Source: Gammaproteobacteria bacterium
GTDB lineage: Bacteria > Pseudomonadota > Gammaproteobacteria > Acidiferrobacterales > UBA6901
Assembly (NCBI GenBank): GCA_016218345.1
Contig: JACREH010000014.1
Span: 1-32,519 of the forward strand
Direction of reading: 5' to 3'
DNA: 32,519 nucleotides
Shown here: in pieces, positions 1 to 8,740 of the stretch
Layout of the letters: the number at the start of each line of letters is the position of its first letter
Numbering within the stretch: position 1 is the stretch's first letter
Made by a program: the position numbers and the translations under genes
The notes under the pieces: model-generated
Database searches by the model: none
Told to the model about the DNA's origin: nothing
What the model saw: only the letters and a program-made list of their open reading frames with translations

Positions 1-1
1 G

Positions 2-268
2 CTTACCGACGGCGGCGCGCCGGACCAAAAGCGCGAGGCGCTCGGGCGGTTTTTATTGCTGCGGCCGGGTTATCTGGAGACGGTGGATTTCGCGCCCGGA
101 CGGGCGGTGACGGCGGTCGGCGCGATCCAGGAGACGCGCCGACTGCGCATCGACGACAGTGAGTACACCGTGCCGGTGCTGAGCGCCGAGCAATTGCAAC
201 TCTGGCCGCGGGGCTATGACAGCGAGCCGCAACTGCGCTTCGGCATCGGCATCAGTATCGGCCGCTGA
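2..268 (+). CDS. C-terminal part of a Slp-family outer membrane lipoprotein (5' truncated by window edge)
   Basis: Open frame from position 2: LTDGGAPDQKREALGRFLLLRPGYLETVDFAPGRAVTAVGAIQETRRLRIDDSEYTVPVLSAEQLQLWPR...FGIGISIGR*. The 'F(A)PGRAVTAVG' and 'LWP' motifs and terminal 'FGIGxxxG' resemble Slp/YeaY. Confidence 0.65.
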   Translation, partial: LTDGGAPDQKREALGRFLLLRPGYLETVDFAPGRAVTAVGAIQETRRLRIDDSEYTVPVLSAEQLQLWPRGYDSEPQLRFGIGISIGR

Positions 269-282
269 GCACACGCTCAGCG
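263..282. terminator. 8-bp perfect stem / 4-nt loop hairpin between convergent genes
   Basis: CGCTGAGC-ACAC-GCTCAGCG overlapping the stop codon of the upstream gene; no clear U-tract. Confidence 0.35.
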
Positions 283-298
283 ACGCCGCCGGGCGGGC

Positions 299-592
299 TT
301 ACTTTTTCTTCTTCTTGAGCGCGTTCAGTTCGGTCTTGAGCTTGTCGCGCTCGGCGGTCACGGAGTCGATCTGCAACTGCGCCTGCTTGGCCTTCTGTTC
401 GGCGGCGTCGGTCGCGGTGCGCAACTCGTTCAAGGTCGCGTCCTTGGTCGCGAGCTCGCCGGTGAGTTTGGCGACCTGCGCCTCGAGGCTCGCCACCTTG
501 GTTTTCAATTCCTCGCGTTCGCTGGCACCGCAACCGGAAAGGCCAATCAATAACACGCCCGCTGCCAGCACCATCGCTGCCTGACGCTTCAT
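299..592 (-). CDS. Small coiled-coil lipoprotein
   Basis: MKRQAAMVLAAGVLLIGLSGCGASEREELKTKVASLEAQVAKLTGELATKDATL...: signal peptide with LSGC lipobox and heptad-like coiled coil; start at 592 preferred to the ORF-track start at 640. Confidence 0.7.
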   Translation of the reverse strand: MKRQAAMVLAAGVLLIGLSGCGASEREELKTKVASLEAQVAKLTGELATKDATLNELRTATDAAEQKAKQAQLQIDSVTAERDKLKTELNALKKKKK

Positions 593-669
593 GTCGTCTC
601 CTCTATCATAGCGTTTAGGGGGAAATGCGCAGCGAATCATACCGGCCGGCGAGACGCTGTCAACGATTA

Positions 670-698
670 GGGAACCTCTGATTAAGTCAGAGGTTCCC
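670..698. repeat. Perfect 12-bp inverted repeat with 5-nt loop
   Basis: GGGAACCTCTGA-TTAAG-TCAGAGGTTCCC in the intergenic gap between two minus-strand genes. Confidence 0.8.
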
Positions 699-734
699 GT
701 CCAGCCACGGTCGCTGCGGCGGCCTCGACACCGC

Positions 735-956
735 TCAGCGACTGAAATTATGACCCCAGTGATCCGAGACCGTCGTGCGCCGGTCCCTGGCGGCGCGGCG
801 GTCGGCCTTGCCGGGCTCCCAGCGCACCATATCGCGCCGATCGTTGGTGATGCGACGCTGACCGTGCCGGCGCTCCGGGCCGATGTGTCGGGGATTGTTG
901 GCCGCCGTCACGGGATGGCCCCAGGGATCGATACGACCCTCTTCTTTAAAAGACAT
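735..956 (-). CDS. Small Arg-rich conserved-looking hypothetical protein
   Basis: 73 aa MSFKEEGRIDPWGHPVTAANNPRHIGPERRHGQRRITNDRRDMVRWEPGKADRRAARDRRTTVSDHWGHNFSR; strong upstream Shine-Dalgarno (GGAGG on the minus strand just before the ATG). Confidence 0.6.
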   Translation of the reverse strand: MSFKEEGRIDPWGHPVTAANNPRHIGPERRHGQRRITNDRRDMVRWEPGKADRRAARDRRTTVSDHWGHNFSR

Positions 957-1052
957 GCCTGTCCTCCGTTTTTTCGAATATGCGGTTGGCTTGCGGCCGA
1001 ACTATTGTGCCCACAACCCGGAAAAAAAACCAACCGCCGTCCGTCCGCAGCC

Positions 1053-1877
1053 TCACGGCCCGCATAAATCCAGTACCCGGACCGTCGGCCGGCCGGCCGG
1101 CCCGGCCAGGAATTCGGCCAGCGGCGGCAGGGTGGTGCGCAGCGTATCGAGCAGTTTCCACGGCGGGTTGACGAGCACATAGCCGCTGCCGTTGAGGCGC
1201 TGCTCGACACCCGCCGGCAGCGTCAGAAACTCGACGGCCGCGGCCTCCAGGCCGAGGGCGCGCACCGCCGTGTGCAGGCGCTCGATCGGCCGGCGCTGCT
1301 TGACCGGGTACCAGGCCAGATAGCCGCCGTTGCGCCATTGCCGGGCGCCGACGGCCAGCGCCCCGGCCAGCGCCTCGAAATCGTCCGGCTGTTCGTAGGG
1401 CGGGTCGATCAATACCAGGCCGCGGTTCTCGCGGGGCGGCAGCGCCCCGCGCAGCGCGTTCCAACCGTTCACTTCCTGGACCGCCGCGCGCGGCGCGCGC
1501 GCCAGTTCGCGCGCGAGCCGCGCGCATTCCTCGGGGTTGAGCTCGAAAAACAGCGCGCGATCCTGAGGACGCAGAAATTTCTGAATGATCAGCGGCGAAC
1601 CCGGATAATACTTGAGCGCCCCGGGAGGATTAACCGCCGCGACCGCGTCGAGATAGCCGGCGAGGTCCGGCCAGGCGGCGCGCCGCGGCCACAACCGGCC
1701 GATGCCGTGCTCGAACTCGCCGCCCTTGTCGAGCCGGTAACGGCCGGCGCCGGCATGGGTATCGATAGCGCAAAACGGCGTGTCCTTCCTGTGCAGGGCG
1801 GCCAGCGCCAGGGTAAGGACGTAATGTTTGAACACGTCGGCGATATTGCCGGCATGGCGGCTGTGACGGTAGTTCAT
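1053..1877 (-). CDS. rlmJ: 23S rRNA (adenine(2030)-N6)-methyltransferase RlmJ
   Basis: MNYRHSRHAGNIADVFKHYVLTLALAALHRKDTPFCAIDTHAGAGRYRL... and LIDPPYEQPDDF motif; start at 1877 rather than 1913. Confidence 0.93.
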   Translation of the reverse strand: MNYRHSRHAGNIADVFKHYVLTLALAALHRKDTPFCAIDTHAGAGRYRLDKGGEFEHGIGRLWPRRAAWPDLAGYLDAVAAVNPPGALKYYPGSPLIIQKFLRPQDRALFFELNPEECARLARELARAPRAAVQEVNGWNALRGALPPRENRGLVLIDPPYEQPDDFEALAGALAVGARQWRNGGYLAWYPVKQRRPIERLHTAVRALGLEAAAVEFLTLPAGVEQRLNGSGYVLVNPPWKLLDTLRTTLPPLAEFLAGPAGRPTVRVLDLCGP

Positions 1878-2127
1878 GCGCGGGCCGGACGCTCGGCTTG
1901 CATCGGCGGGCACGGCCGACTATTTAGAATAAGCACGGACGGGTTCAACGCCGGGCGGTGAGCCGAGCGACCCCGCCGCCACGGTTCGCGTCGTCCGTTC
2001 ACCGCATATATATGGATTCCCGCGCCGCTCATCGGAACCTTTTCCCCGCCGGTCACGCCATGAGGGTTCGCTTTCACGCGCGCCAGAACTTATGATGTAT
2101 CCTGGCAAATAGCAAGATTCCAGGCCC

Positions 2128-3180
2128 ATGGCCAGCTCCAAGCCCCAAGAGACAACCTTCCTCCCCGACTTCGGCTCGTTCGGCGTCGCCATCCGTATTC
2201 TGGTGCTGGCGGTGATGATTGCCATCATCATCACCATCGCCCGCAACAGCACCTTCAACCAGGAGGCCTGGCAGGACCTGACGCTGCTGTCGCTGTATGT
2301 CGCGGTGATTTCGCTGTTCGGACTGGTCGTGCTGCGTTTCGCGTCGCCGTTCATCGCCCGGCTCTCGCCGATCCTGGGATCGATCGCGATCCTGCTGGTG
2401 TTGCTGGCGGCAATCGCGATCGGCACCGAGGTCTTGTTGTTTGCGCTCCACCAACTCGGGCTCATACCCAAGCGCTGGCCGGACTGGCATCTGTCGGCGT
2501 TGGCCAGGAGTCTGTTGATCGGCGCAATCATCGGCGGCTTCAGTTTGCGCTACCTGGTGCTCGCGCACCGCGCCGAGAAGGACGCCAAATCCGAACAAGA
2601 GTCGCGCATGCAGGCGCTGCAATCGCGCATCCGCCCGCATTTTCTGTTCAACAGCATGAACAGCATCGCCAGCCTGACACGCAGCGATCCGGCGCGTGCC
2701 GAGGCGGCGCTCCAGGACCTGGCGGATCTGTTCCGGGTACTGCTCGCCGACGCGCGCAAGCTGGTGCCGATCTCGGCCGAGCGCGAGATCGCCCGCCAAT
2801 ATCTCGAGATCGAGAAACTGCGCCTCGGCGACCGCCTCAAGGTCGTCTGGAACGTCAATAACGTGCCGCGCAGCGCCATGATCCCGGCGCTTACCCTGCA
2901 ACCGCTGTTGGAGAACGCCATCTATCACGGCATCGAGCCGCGTTTCAGCGGCGGCACCGTCAAGATCGAGTTGTGGGGCGAGGGCGACACGCTCAACGCC
3001 TTGATCTCCAACCCGTTGCCCGAGGTGCGCAAGCAGGACCATCACCGCGGCAACAAGATCGCGATGGATAACATCCGTCAGCGCCTCGCCAGCCACTTCG
3101 GCGACGCCGCCCACTTGCAAAGCTTCGAGGAAGCCGATCACTATCACGTCAAACTCAGGCTTCCGATTCTAAGAGGCTGA
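2128..3180 (+). CDS. LytS/AlgZ-family sensor histidine kinase, copy 1
   Basis: Multiple N-terminal TM segments; His_kinase motif RPHFLFNSMNSIASL; LTLQPLLENAIYHGIEP; GNKIAMDNIRQRLASHFG. Confidence 0.9.
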   Translation: MASSKPQETTFLPDFGSFGVAIRILVLAVMIAIIITIARNSTFNQEAWQDLTLLSLYVAVISLFGLVVLRFASPFIARLSPILGSIAILLVLLAAIAIGTEVLLFALHQLGLIPKRWPDWHLSALARSLLIGAIIGGFSLRYLVLAHRAEKDAKSEQESRMQALQSRIRPHFLFNSMNSIASLTRSDPARAEAALQDLADLFRVLLADARKLVPISAEREIARQYLEIEKLRLGDRLKVVWNVNNVPRSAMIPALTLQPLLENAIYHGIEPRFSGGTVKIELWGEGDTLNALISNPLPEVRKQDHHRGNKIAMDNIRQRLASHFGDAAHLQSFEEADHYHVKLRLPILRG

Positions 3181-3181
3181 G

Positions 3182-4309
3182 ATGGAGTTAACTAAAGAGC
3201 GCCTGCGCGCGGGAATAACCGGGATGCTGGCGCGATTGCGCGCCTACCTCTACCCGGGCCTGGAGGACGAGGCCGACGACGGCGGCTTCCTGCCCGATTT
3301 TTGCAACGGCCTGACCCTGCTCAACGTGGTCGTGATCGCCGAAATGCTGGCGATCGTGGTCACACTGGTGACGCGCCGCATTTCCGCGAGCATGTTCGAG
3401 GATCTGTTTCTCATCTCGATCTTCGTTCAATGGATCGCCTTGAGCAGCGCCGCCGCCATGTGCGCGCTGCGCAAATACCTGAATCGCCTGCCGAACACAC
3501 GCGCCTTCGGCATGGCCTACCTGCTGTTGCTGTGCATCACCTGGGCGGTGGGCGAGGCGGCGGTCTGGCTCCTGTGGCTGTTCGGCAAGACCGCCAGCCC
3601 GCACCCCGAATGGTACGCGTACTTCCATATCCAGAACCTGTCGGTCGCGGCCATCGTGGTCGCGCTGGCGTTGCGCTACCTGATGGCGCGCCAGCAATTG
3701 CGCCGGCGCACCCAGTCCGAGGCGCGCGCCAAGGCGCAGGCGCTGCGCGCGCGCCTGCGCCCGCATTTTCTGTTCAACAGCATGAACATCATCGCCAGCC
3801 TGACGCGCAGTGCGCCCACCAAGGCCGAGGCCGCGATCGAGGACATGGCCGACCTGTTCCGCATGATGCTGGGCGACGACGAGAACCTGGTGCCGGTCAA
3901 GAACGAGATCGCCCTGGCCAAGAAATACCTGAGCCTCGAGGCGCTGCGCCTGGACAACCGCCTGAACGTCGACTGGGATATCGGTAAAGTCCCGCTCCGG
4001 GCGATCATGCCGATCCTGACCCTGCAACCGCTCCTGGAAAACGCCATCCAGCACGGCATCGAGGCGCTGCCCGCGGGCGGGACGATCGGCGTGCGCCTGT
4101 GGGAGGAGAACGACAACATCGCCATCCGCGTCACCAACCCGACGCCGGCCGCGGCGCCCAAGCCTAAAAAAACCGGTCCCAGCACGTTGGATGACATCCG
4201 CCAGCGCCTGGCCAGCCACTACGGCGATTCTGCTAAACTTGAAATCATCGAAGACAACGGGAGATTCACCGTGACCGTGACATTGCCAATGCGTGGAGGT
4301 AACCCATGA
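3182..4309 (+). CDS. LytS/AlgZ-family sensor histidine kinase, copy 2 (tandem paralogue)
   Basis: RPHFLFNSMNIIASLTRSAPTKAEAAIEDMADLFRMML...LTLQPLLENAIQHGIEALPAGG...DDIRQRLASHYGD; starts 2 nt after the end of copy 1. Confidence 0.9.
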   Translation: MELTKERLRAGITGMLARLRAYLYPGLEDEADDGGFLPDFCNGLTLLNVVVIAEMLAIVVTLVTRRISASMFEDLFLISIFVQWIALSSAAAMCALRKYLNRLPNTRAFGMAYLLLLCITWAVGEAAVWLLWLFGKTASPHPEWYAYFHIQNLSVAAIVVALALRYLMARQQLRRRTQSEARAKAQALRARLRPHFLFNSMNIIASLTRSAPTKAEAAIEDMADLFRMMLGDDENLVPVKNEIALAKKYLSLEALRLDNRLNVDWDIGKVPLRAIMPILTLQPLLENAIQHGIEALPAGGTIGVRLWEENDNIAIRVTNPTPAAAPKPKKTGPSTLDDIRQRLASHYGDSAKLEIIEDNGRFTVTVTLPMRGGNP

Positions 4310-5040
4310 GGGTGCTTATCGTAGACGACGAGAAATTGGCGCGCGATCGTTTACGCGAACTGTTGATGGAGATCGGCAATCACGTCATTGTCGGCGAAGG
4401 CCGCAACGGCAATGAGGCGGTGGAGCGCACCATCGAGCTCAACCCGGACGTGATCTTGATGGACATCCGCATGCCGACCATGGACGGCCTGGAGGCGGCC
4501 ATGCACATCATGGGCATGGAAAACCCGCCGAGCGTGATCTTCACCACCGCCTACGATCAGCACGCGCTCGACGCCTTCGAGCTCAACGCCGTCGACTATC
4601 TGTTGAAACCGATCCGCAAGGACCGCCTGGCCAACGCCCTGTCCAAGGCCCACAAGCTCACGCTCCAGCAACTGCAACAGGTGAACGAGGCCCAGGACGA
4701 GCCGATGGTGCGCAGCCACATCAGCGTGCACATGCGCGGCAACATCCGCCTGGTGCCGGTGAAGGACATCATCTATTTCATGGCCGACAGCAAATACGTC
4801 ACGATCCGTACCGCCGGCGAGGAACACCTGGTCGAGGACTCGCTGGTGAACCTGGAGAAGGAATTCGGCGAAAAGATGTTTCTACGCATTCACCGCAACG
4901 CGCTGGTGTCCACCGACCACATCAAGGGCATCGAGAAGACCCCGGCCGGCACCTGGCAGGTGGGGTTGAAGGACTTCGACAAGAAGCTCGACGTCAGCCG
5001 CCGGCACGTATCGTCGGTGCGGCGCTGGGCGAGGCGCTAA
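4306..5040 (+). CDS. algR: LytTR-family response regulator, AlgR-like
   Basis: REC domain MRVLIVDDEKLARDRLRELL...VILMDIRMPTMDG...VDYLLKPI; LytTR domain ...DIIYFMADSKYVTIRTAGEEHLVEDSLVNLEKEFGEKMFLRIHRNALVS; 4-nt overlap with upstream kinase. Confidence 0.92.
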   Translation: MRVLIVDDEKLARDRLRELLMEIGNHVIVGEGRNGNEAVERTIELNPDVILMDIRMPTMDGLEAAMHIMGMENPPSVIFTTAYDQHALDAFELNAVDYLLKPIRKDRLANALSKAHKLTLQQLQQVNEAQDEPMVRSHISVHMRGNIRLVPVKDIIYFMADSKYVTIRTAGEEHLVEDSLVNLEKEFGEKMFLRIHRNALVSTDHIKGIEKTPAGTWQVGLKDFDKKLDVSRRHVSSVRRWARR

Positions 5041-5078
5041 ACTCGGCTCTTTTGAAATTCAACCGGGTATGATTTCTT

Positions 5079-5143
5079 GCCGCAGAGACGCAGAGGACGC
5101 AAAGAAAAGCTTTTTTCATATTTAAACCTCTGCGTTCTCTGCG
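5079..5143. repeat. Intergenic inverted repeat with tandem-unit arms (CGCAGAG family)
   Basis: GCCGCAGAGACGCAGAGGACGC (5079-5100) ... CCTCTGCGTTCTCTGCG (5127-5143), inverted with one indel; between convergent genes. Confidence 0.85.
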
Positions 5144-5215
5144 TGATGTACAGGGATGTACGAATGCCGCGTAAGCGCAGGACGCGCGGCGGCGGCCTCC
5201 GCGGCAAAAACTATT

Positions 5216-5716
5216 TCAAAATCTCTTCTGCAGACCAGATAGCGTCGTCGGGGCGCGCAGTTTGGTGAGCGCGCTACCGATCGCCTCGTCCAGGTAGGCA
5301 CCGTAGAAATCGCGGGTCGTCAGCCCGACCAGCCCCGGCACCAATTCCACCCCGTCGGCGTCGAGCATCTTGATGGTCGGCGTGAAACTCACGCCGTAAC
5401 GGCGCGCGAACGCGCCATGGTCGGTGCGGCGGTCGCGGAAATCGCGCAACGGCAGCGCGCCGTCGGTGTACACCACCCGCATGATGACCTTGTCCCGGTA
5501 TTCGCCGCTCGCCAGCCGCGGCTTCAGATACAGTTCCTCGACCTCGTAGCAATACGGACAACTGTGCGAGGCGAAAAACACCAGGATCGGCAGGCGCTCG
5601 CGCCGCGCCTGGTCGCCGTCCATGCGCAGATCCGCGGCCACCGGCAGCTCCGCCGCCAGCGCGATCGCCGGCCCGGCCGCCAGCCATAACAGTAACGCCA
5701 CCACCACTCGTCGCAT
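5216..5716 (-). CDS. Secreted thioredoxin-fold protein
   Basis: MRRVVVALLLWLAAGPAIALA signal peptide; ILVFFASHSCPYCYEVEELYL (CPYC active-site motif); GVSFTPTIKMLDADG. Confidence 0.82.
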   Translation of the reverse strand: MRRVVVALLLWLAAGPAIALAAELPVAADLRMDGDQARRERLPILVFFASHSCPYCYEVEELYLKPRLASGEYRDKVIMRVVYTDGALPLRDFRDRRTDHGAFARRYGVSFTPTIKMLDADGVELVPGLVGLTTRDFYGAYLDEAIGSALTKLRAPTTLSGLQKRF

Positions 5717-5800
5717 GCGTGAGTCCCGCGGGTGCGCCCCGCTCAAGTTTGCTTTAGGATAGCGATTTTAGCCCATAGTTCCGCATATCGCCCGGTCCCG

Positions 5801-6727
5801 TTGAAAACCCTGCGCATCGGCACCCGTCAGAGTCAGCTGGCCTTGTGGCAGGCCGAGGACGTGCGCGCCCGGCTCATGCAATTGTCGCCCGGTCTGGACA
5901 TCGAGCTCGTCAAGATGACCACCCAGGGCGACAAGCTTCTCGATACCAGCCTGGCCAAGGTCGGCGGCAAGGGGCTGTTCATCAAGGAACTGGAACAGGC
6001 GTTGCTGGATGGACGCATCGACCTGGCGGTTCATTCCACGAAAGACGTCACCGTGACGCTGCCGGACGGCCTGCACCTGGCCGCGATCTGCGCGCGCGCC
6101 GACGCGCGCGACGCGTTTGTTTCCAACAGCCATGCGGATTTGAATGCGTTGCCGGCCGGGGCGCGGGTCGGCACCTCGAGCCTGCGCCGTCAATGCCAGT
6201 TGCGCGCCAATTTTCCGGCGCTGCGCATCGTCGAACTGCGCGGCAACGTGAACACCCGCCTCGCCAAGCTCGATGCCGGTGGGTTCGACGCCATCATCCT
6301 GGCGGCGGCCGGTTTGGAGCGGCTGGGCTTGGCGGCGCGCATCCGCGCCCGGCTCACGCCGACCGACAGCCTGCCGGCGGTCGGCCAGGGCGCGGTGTGC
6401 ATCGAAGCGCGCGCCGCCGACCGCGAACTGAACGCCCTGCTCGCGCGCCTCGATCACGCCCCGACTGCCGGCTGCGTGCGCGCCGAGCGCGCCCTGAACG
6501 CGGCGCTCGACGGCGGCTGCCAGGTGCCGATCGCCGGCTACGCCGAACTGGCCGGCGACGAATTGCATCTGCGCGGGCTGGTCGGCGCGCCCGACGGCAG
6601 CCGCATCCTGCGCGCCGAGATTCGCGGCCCGGCCGGGCAGGCCGAGGAACTGGGGCGCGCACTCGGCGCGCAACTGCTCGCCCAGGGCGCCAAGCAGATT
6701 CTGGATCGCGTCTACGGCCGTGGTTGA
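5801..6727 (+). CDS. hemC: Porphobilinogen deaminase (hydroxymethylbilane synthase)
   Basis: [25 protein letters not shown]...[30 protein letters not shown]...[10 protein letters not shown] start at 5801 fits the family N-terminus better than ATG 5732. Confidence 0.95.
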   Translation: MKTLRIGTRQSQLALWQAEDVRARLMQLSPGLDIELVKMTTQGDKLLDTSLAKVGGKGLFIKELEQALLDGRIDLAVHSTKDVTVTLPDGLHLAAICARADARDAFVSNSHADLNALPAGARVGTSSLRRQCQLRANFPALRIVELRGNVNTRLAKLDAGGFDAIILAAAGLERLGLAARIRARLTPTDSLPAVGQGAVCIEARAADRELNALLARLDHAPTAGCVRAERALNAALDGGCQVPIAGYAELAGDELHLRGLVGAPDGSRILRAEIRGPAGQAEELGRALGAQLLAQGAKQILDRVYGRG

Positions 6728-7508
6728 GCAGTTGCTCCGCGGGCTGGGGATACTGGTCACGCGCCCGGCCCACCAGGCCGGCGCGCTCATCCAGATGATC
6801 GAAGCCGCCGGCGCGCGCGCCTGGCACTACCCGATGGTGGAGATCGTCGGGCTGGGCGACCCCGCCAAACTGAGCGCGCTCATCGACCGCCTCGATGAAT
6901 TCGATTTCGCCATCTTCATCAGCCCCAACGCCGTGCGCCACGGCTTGGCGCTCGTCCACGCGCGGCGCGCCTGGCCGGCGCGGGTGAGGATCGCCGGCGT
7001 CGGGCCGGGCACCGGCCAGGCGCTGGCGGACGCCGGCCATGCCGATGTCGTCTTGCCGCGCACGCGCTTCAACAGCGAGGGGCTGCTCGCGCATGAGGAG
7101 TTCACCCGGGTGGCCGGAAAAAACATCGTGATCTTCCGCGGCCACGGCGGACGCGAGCTGCTGGCCACGGTGCTGCGCGAGCGCGGCGCGCGCGTCGAAT
7201 ACGCCGAGTGTTACCGGCGCATCCGGCCGGCGGTCGACGACGCGGCCTTGCGGCGGTTGTGGACCGACGCCCAGGTGCAAGTCGCGATCGCCGCCAGCCC
7301 GGATGCCTTGCGCAATCTGGTCGCGGCCGTGGGGCCGGCCGGCCGCGCGGCCTTGCTGGCCACGCCGCTCGTCGTGGTCAGCCCGCGCCTGGCCGAGCAC
7401 GCGCGCGAACTGGGGTTTAGCGGCGCGATTCAGCTCGCACGTGACGCCGGCGATGCCTCGCTGGTGGCGGCGCTCGGGGCATGGCGTGCCTCGCAAAATT
7501 CCCTATAA
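6720..7508 (+). CDS. hemD: Uroporphyrinogen-III synthase
   Basis: GTG start overlapping the hemC stop; [33 protein letters not shown]...[15 protein letters not shown]; immediately downstream of hemC. Confidence 0.92.
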   Translation: MVEQLLRGLGILVTRPAHQAGALIQMIEAAGARAWHYPMVEIVGLGDPAKLSALIDRLDEFDFAIFISPNAVRHGLALVHARRAWPARVRIAGVGPGTGQALADAGHADVVLPRTRFNSEGLLAHEEFTRVAGKNIVIFRGHGGRELLATVLRERGARVEYAECYRRIRPAVDDAALRRLWTDAQVQVAIAASPDALRNLVAAVGPAGRAALLATPLVVVSPRLAEHARELGFSGAIQLARDAGDASLVAALGAWRASQNSL

Positions 7509-7574
7509 TGAACCGCCTGCCCCCATTTCTGCGTCCGACGAATCCTTAAGCCGGGCAGAACAGGCCAAATCGCG

Positions 7575-7692
7575 AACCACGGGGACACGGGGAAAATCGG
7601 GATGCGCAAAAACCCGATCTTGATTGTTGGGGCGGTCTGCCCCTATGTCGCCACGGAGAAATTTTGCACTTACCCCGTGCTCCCCGTGGTTT
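7575..7692. repeat. Intergenic inverted repeat with tandem-unit arms (CCACGGGG family) and nested hairpins
   Basis: AACCACGGGGACACGGGG (7575-7592) ... ACCCCGTGCTCCCCGTGGTTT (7672-7692); nested ATCGGG/CCCGAT (7596-7618) and GGGGC/GCCCC (7629-7643). Confidence 0.85.
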
Positions 7693-7726
7693 AACATTCA
7701 TATCGTTACATGTCCTAAGACATATC

Positions 7727-8740
7727 ATGGCTAAGATCGAAACTGATACCCCGGGCAAGGCCGCGTCCAAATCCAAAAAAACCGGCGTACCTGCGAGCGG
7801 CGCGCTGACCGGCGGGCTCGCCTTGATTCTGGCCTGCATCGCCCTGGGGATCAGCGCCTACCTCTGGTACAGCCTGACGTTGCGCCAGGGGCTGTTCACC
7901 AGCGAGGCGTCCGCGCGCCTGGGCGAGGCCGAGAAGCAATCGGCGCAGTTGCGCGAAAACCAGACAACCCTCGAACAACAGTTGGACGCGCTCCAGGAAA
8001 CCCAGGACACGCTCAAGACCGGCATGGAGAAGATTTACAGCGACCTCGGCAAGGGCCGCAGCGACTGGGTGCTGACCGAGACCGAGCAGTTGCTGATCAT
8101 CGCCAACAACCGCCTGCAACTGGCGCGCGAGATCGGCATGGCGCTGGCCGCGTTGCGCGCCGCCGACAAGCAATTGAAGGATCTGGCCAACCCGGCGATG
8201 CTGCCGGTACGCAAGATACTGGTCGAGGAAATCGGCGCGCTCGAGGCCTTGGCGCGCGTCGACATCTCGGGCATGGCGCTGCGCCTCGGCGCGCTGGCGG
8301 CACGCGTCGAGCGGCTGCCGCTGGCCACGCCGACCCACTACAGCGAGGCGCCGGCCGCCGACAACGGCGACGGCGGCCGGGTGTTTCCGCGCGAGTTGTG
8401 GAAGGACCTCATCAGCCTGGTTCGCATCCGCAGCCACGGCGAGGCGCGCAAACCGCTACTGCCCCCGGAACAGCAATATTTCGCCCGCGAAAACCTGCGC
8501 ATGACCTTGTACGGCGCGCAGTTAGCGCTGCTGCACGGCGACGCCGCGACCTTCGAGCAGAACACCAAGTCCGCCCGCCAGTGGCTGAGCGATTACTACG
8601 ACACCGGCTCGCAAGTCGTGGTCGCCGCGCAGGACGAACTCGACGCCATGCTCAAGGCGAACATCAAAGGCACGCTGCCCGACATCTCGCGCTCGCTCGA
8701 AACCCTGCGGCGCATCACCGGGCGCCGCACCGGTTCATGA
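7727..8740 (+). CDS. hemX: HemX-like uroporphyrinogen-III C-methyltransferase-family membrane protein
   Basis: MAKIETDTPGKAASKSKKTG...GLALILACIALGISAYLWYSL... long coiled coil, TEQLLIIANNRLQLAREIGMALAALRAADKQL; between hemD and hemY. Confidence 0.88.
   Translation: MAKIETDTPGKAASKSKKTGVPASGALTGGLALILACIALGISAYLWYSLTLRQGLFTSEASARLGEAEKQSAQLRENQTTLEQQLDALQETQDTLKTGMEKIYSDLGKGRSDWVLTETEQLLIIANNRLQLAREIGMALAALRAADKQLKDLANPAMLPVRKILVEEIGALEALARVDISGMALRLGALAARVERLPLATPTHYSEAPAADNGDGGRVFPRELWKDLISLVRIRSHGEARKPLLPPEQQYFARENLRMTLYGAQLALLHGDAATFEQNTKSARQWLSDYYDTGSQVVVAAQDELDAMLKANIKGTLPDISRSLETLRRITGRRTGS

Noticed and set aside
1980-2003. Possible AlgR-type binding sites (CGGTTCGCGTC, CCGTTCACC) upstream of the kinase operon
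   Set aside because: Only partial matches to the CCGTTCGTC-type motif; too degenerate to claim without binding data.
4164-4172. A7 homopolymer in kinase copy 2 as a phase-variable tract
   Set aside because: Short tract, single occurrence and intact frame; no evidence of variability.
2074-4219. Long minus-strand ORFs antisense to both histidine kinases
   Set aside because: Same explanation; no recognisable domain and fully covered by well-supported plus-strand genes.
5077-5268. 63-aa ORF spanning the 5079-5143 repeat
   Set aside because: Mostly encoded by repeat sequence, with no RBS and no protein-like composition.
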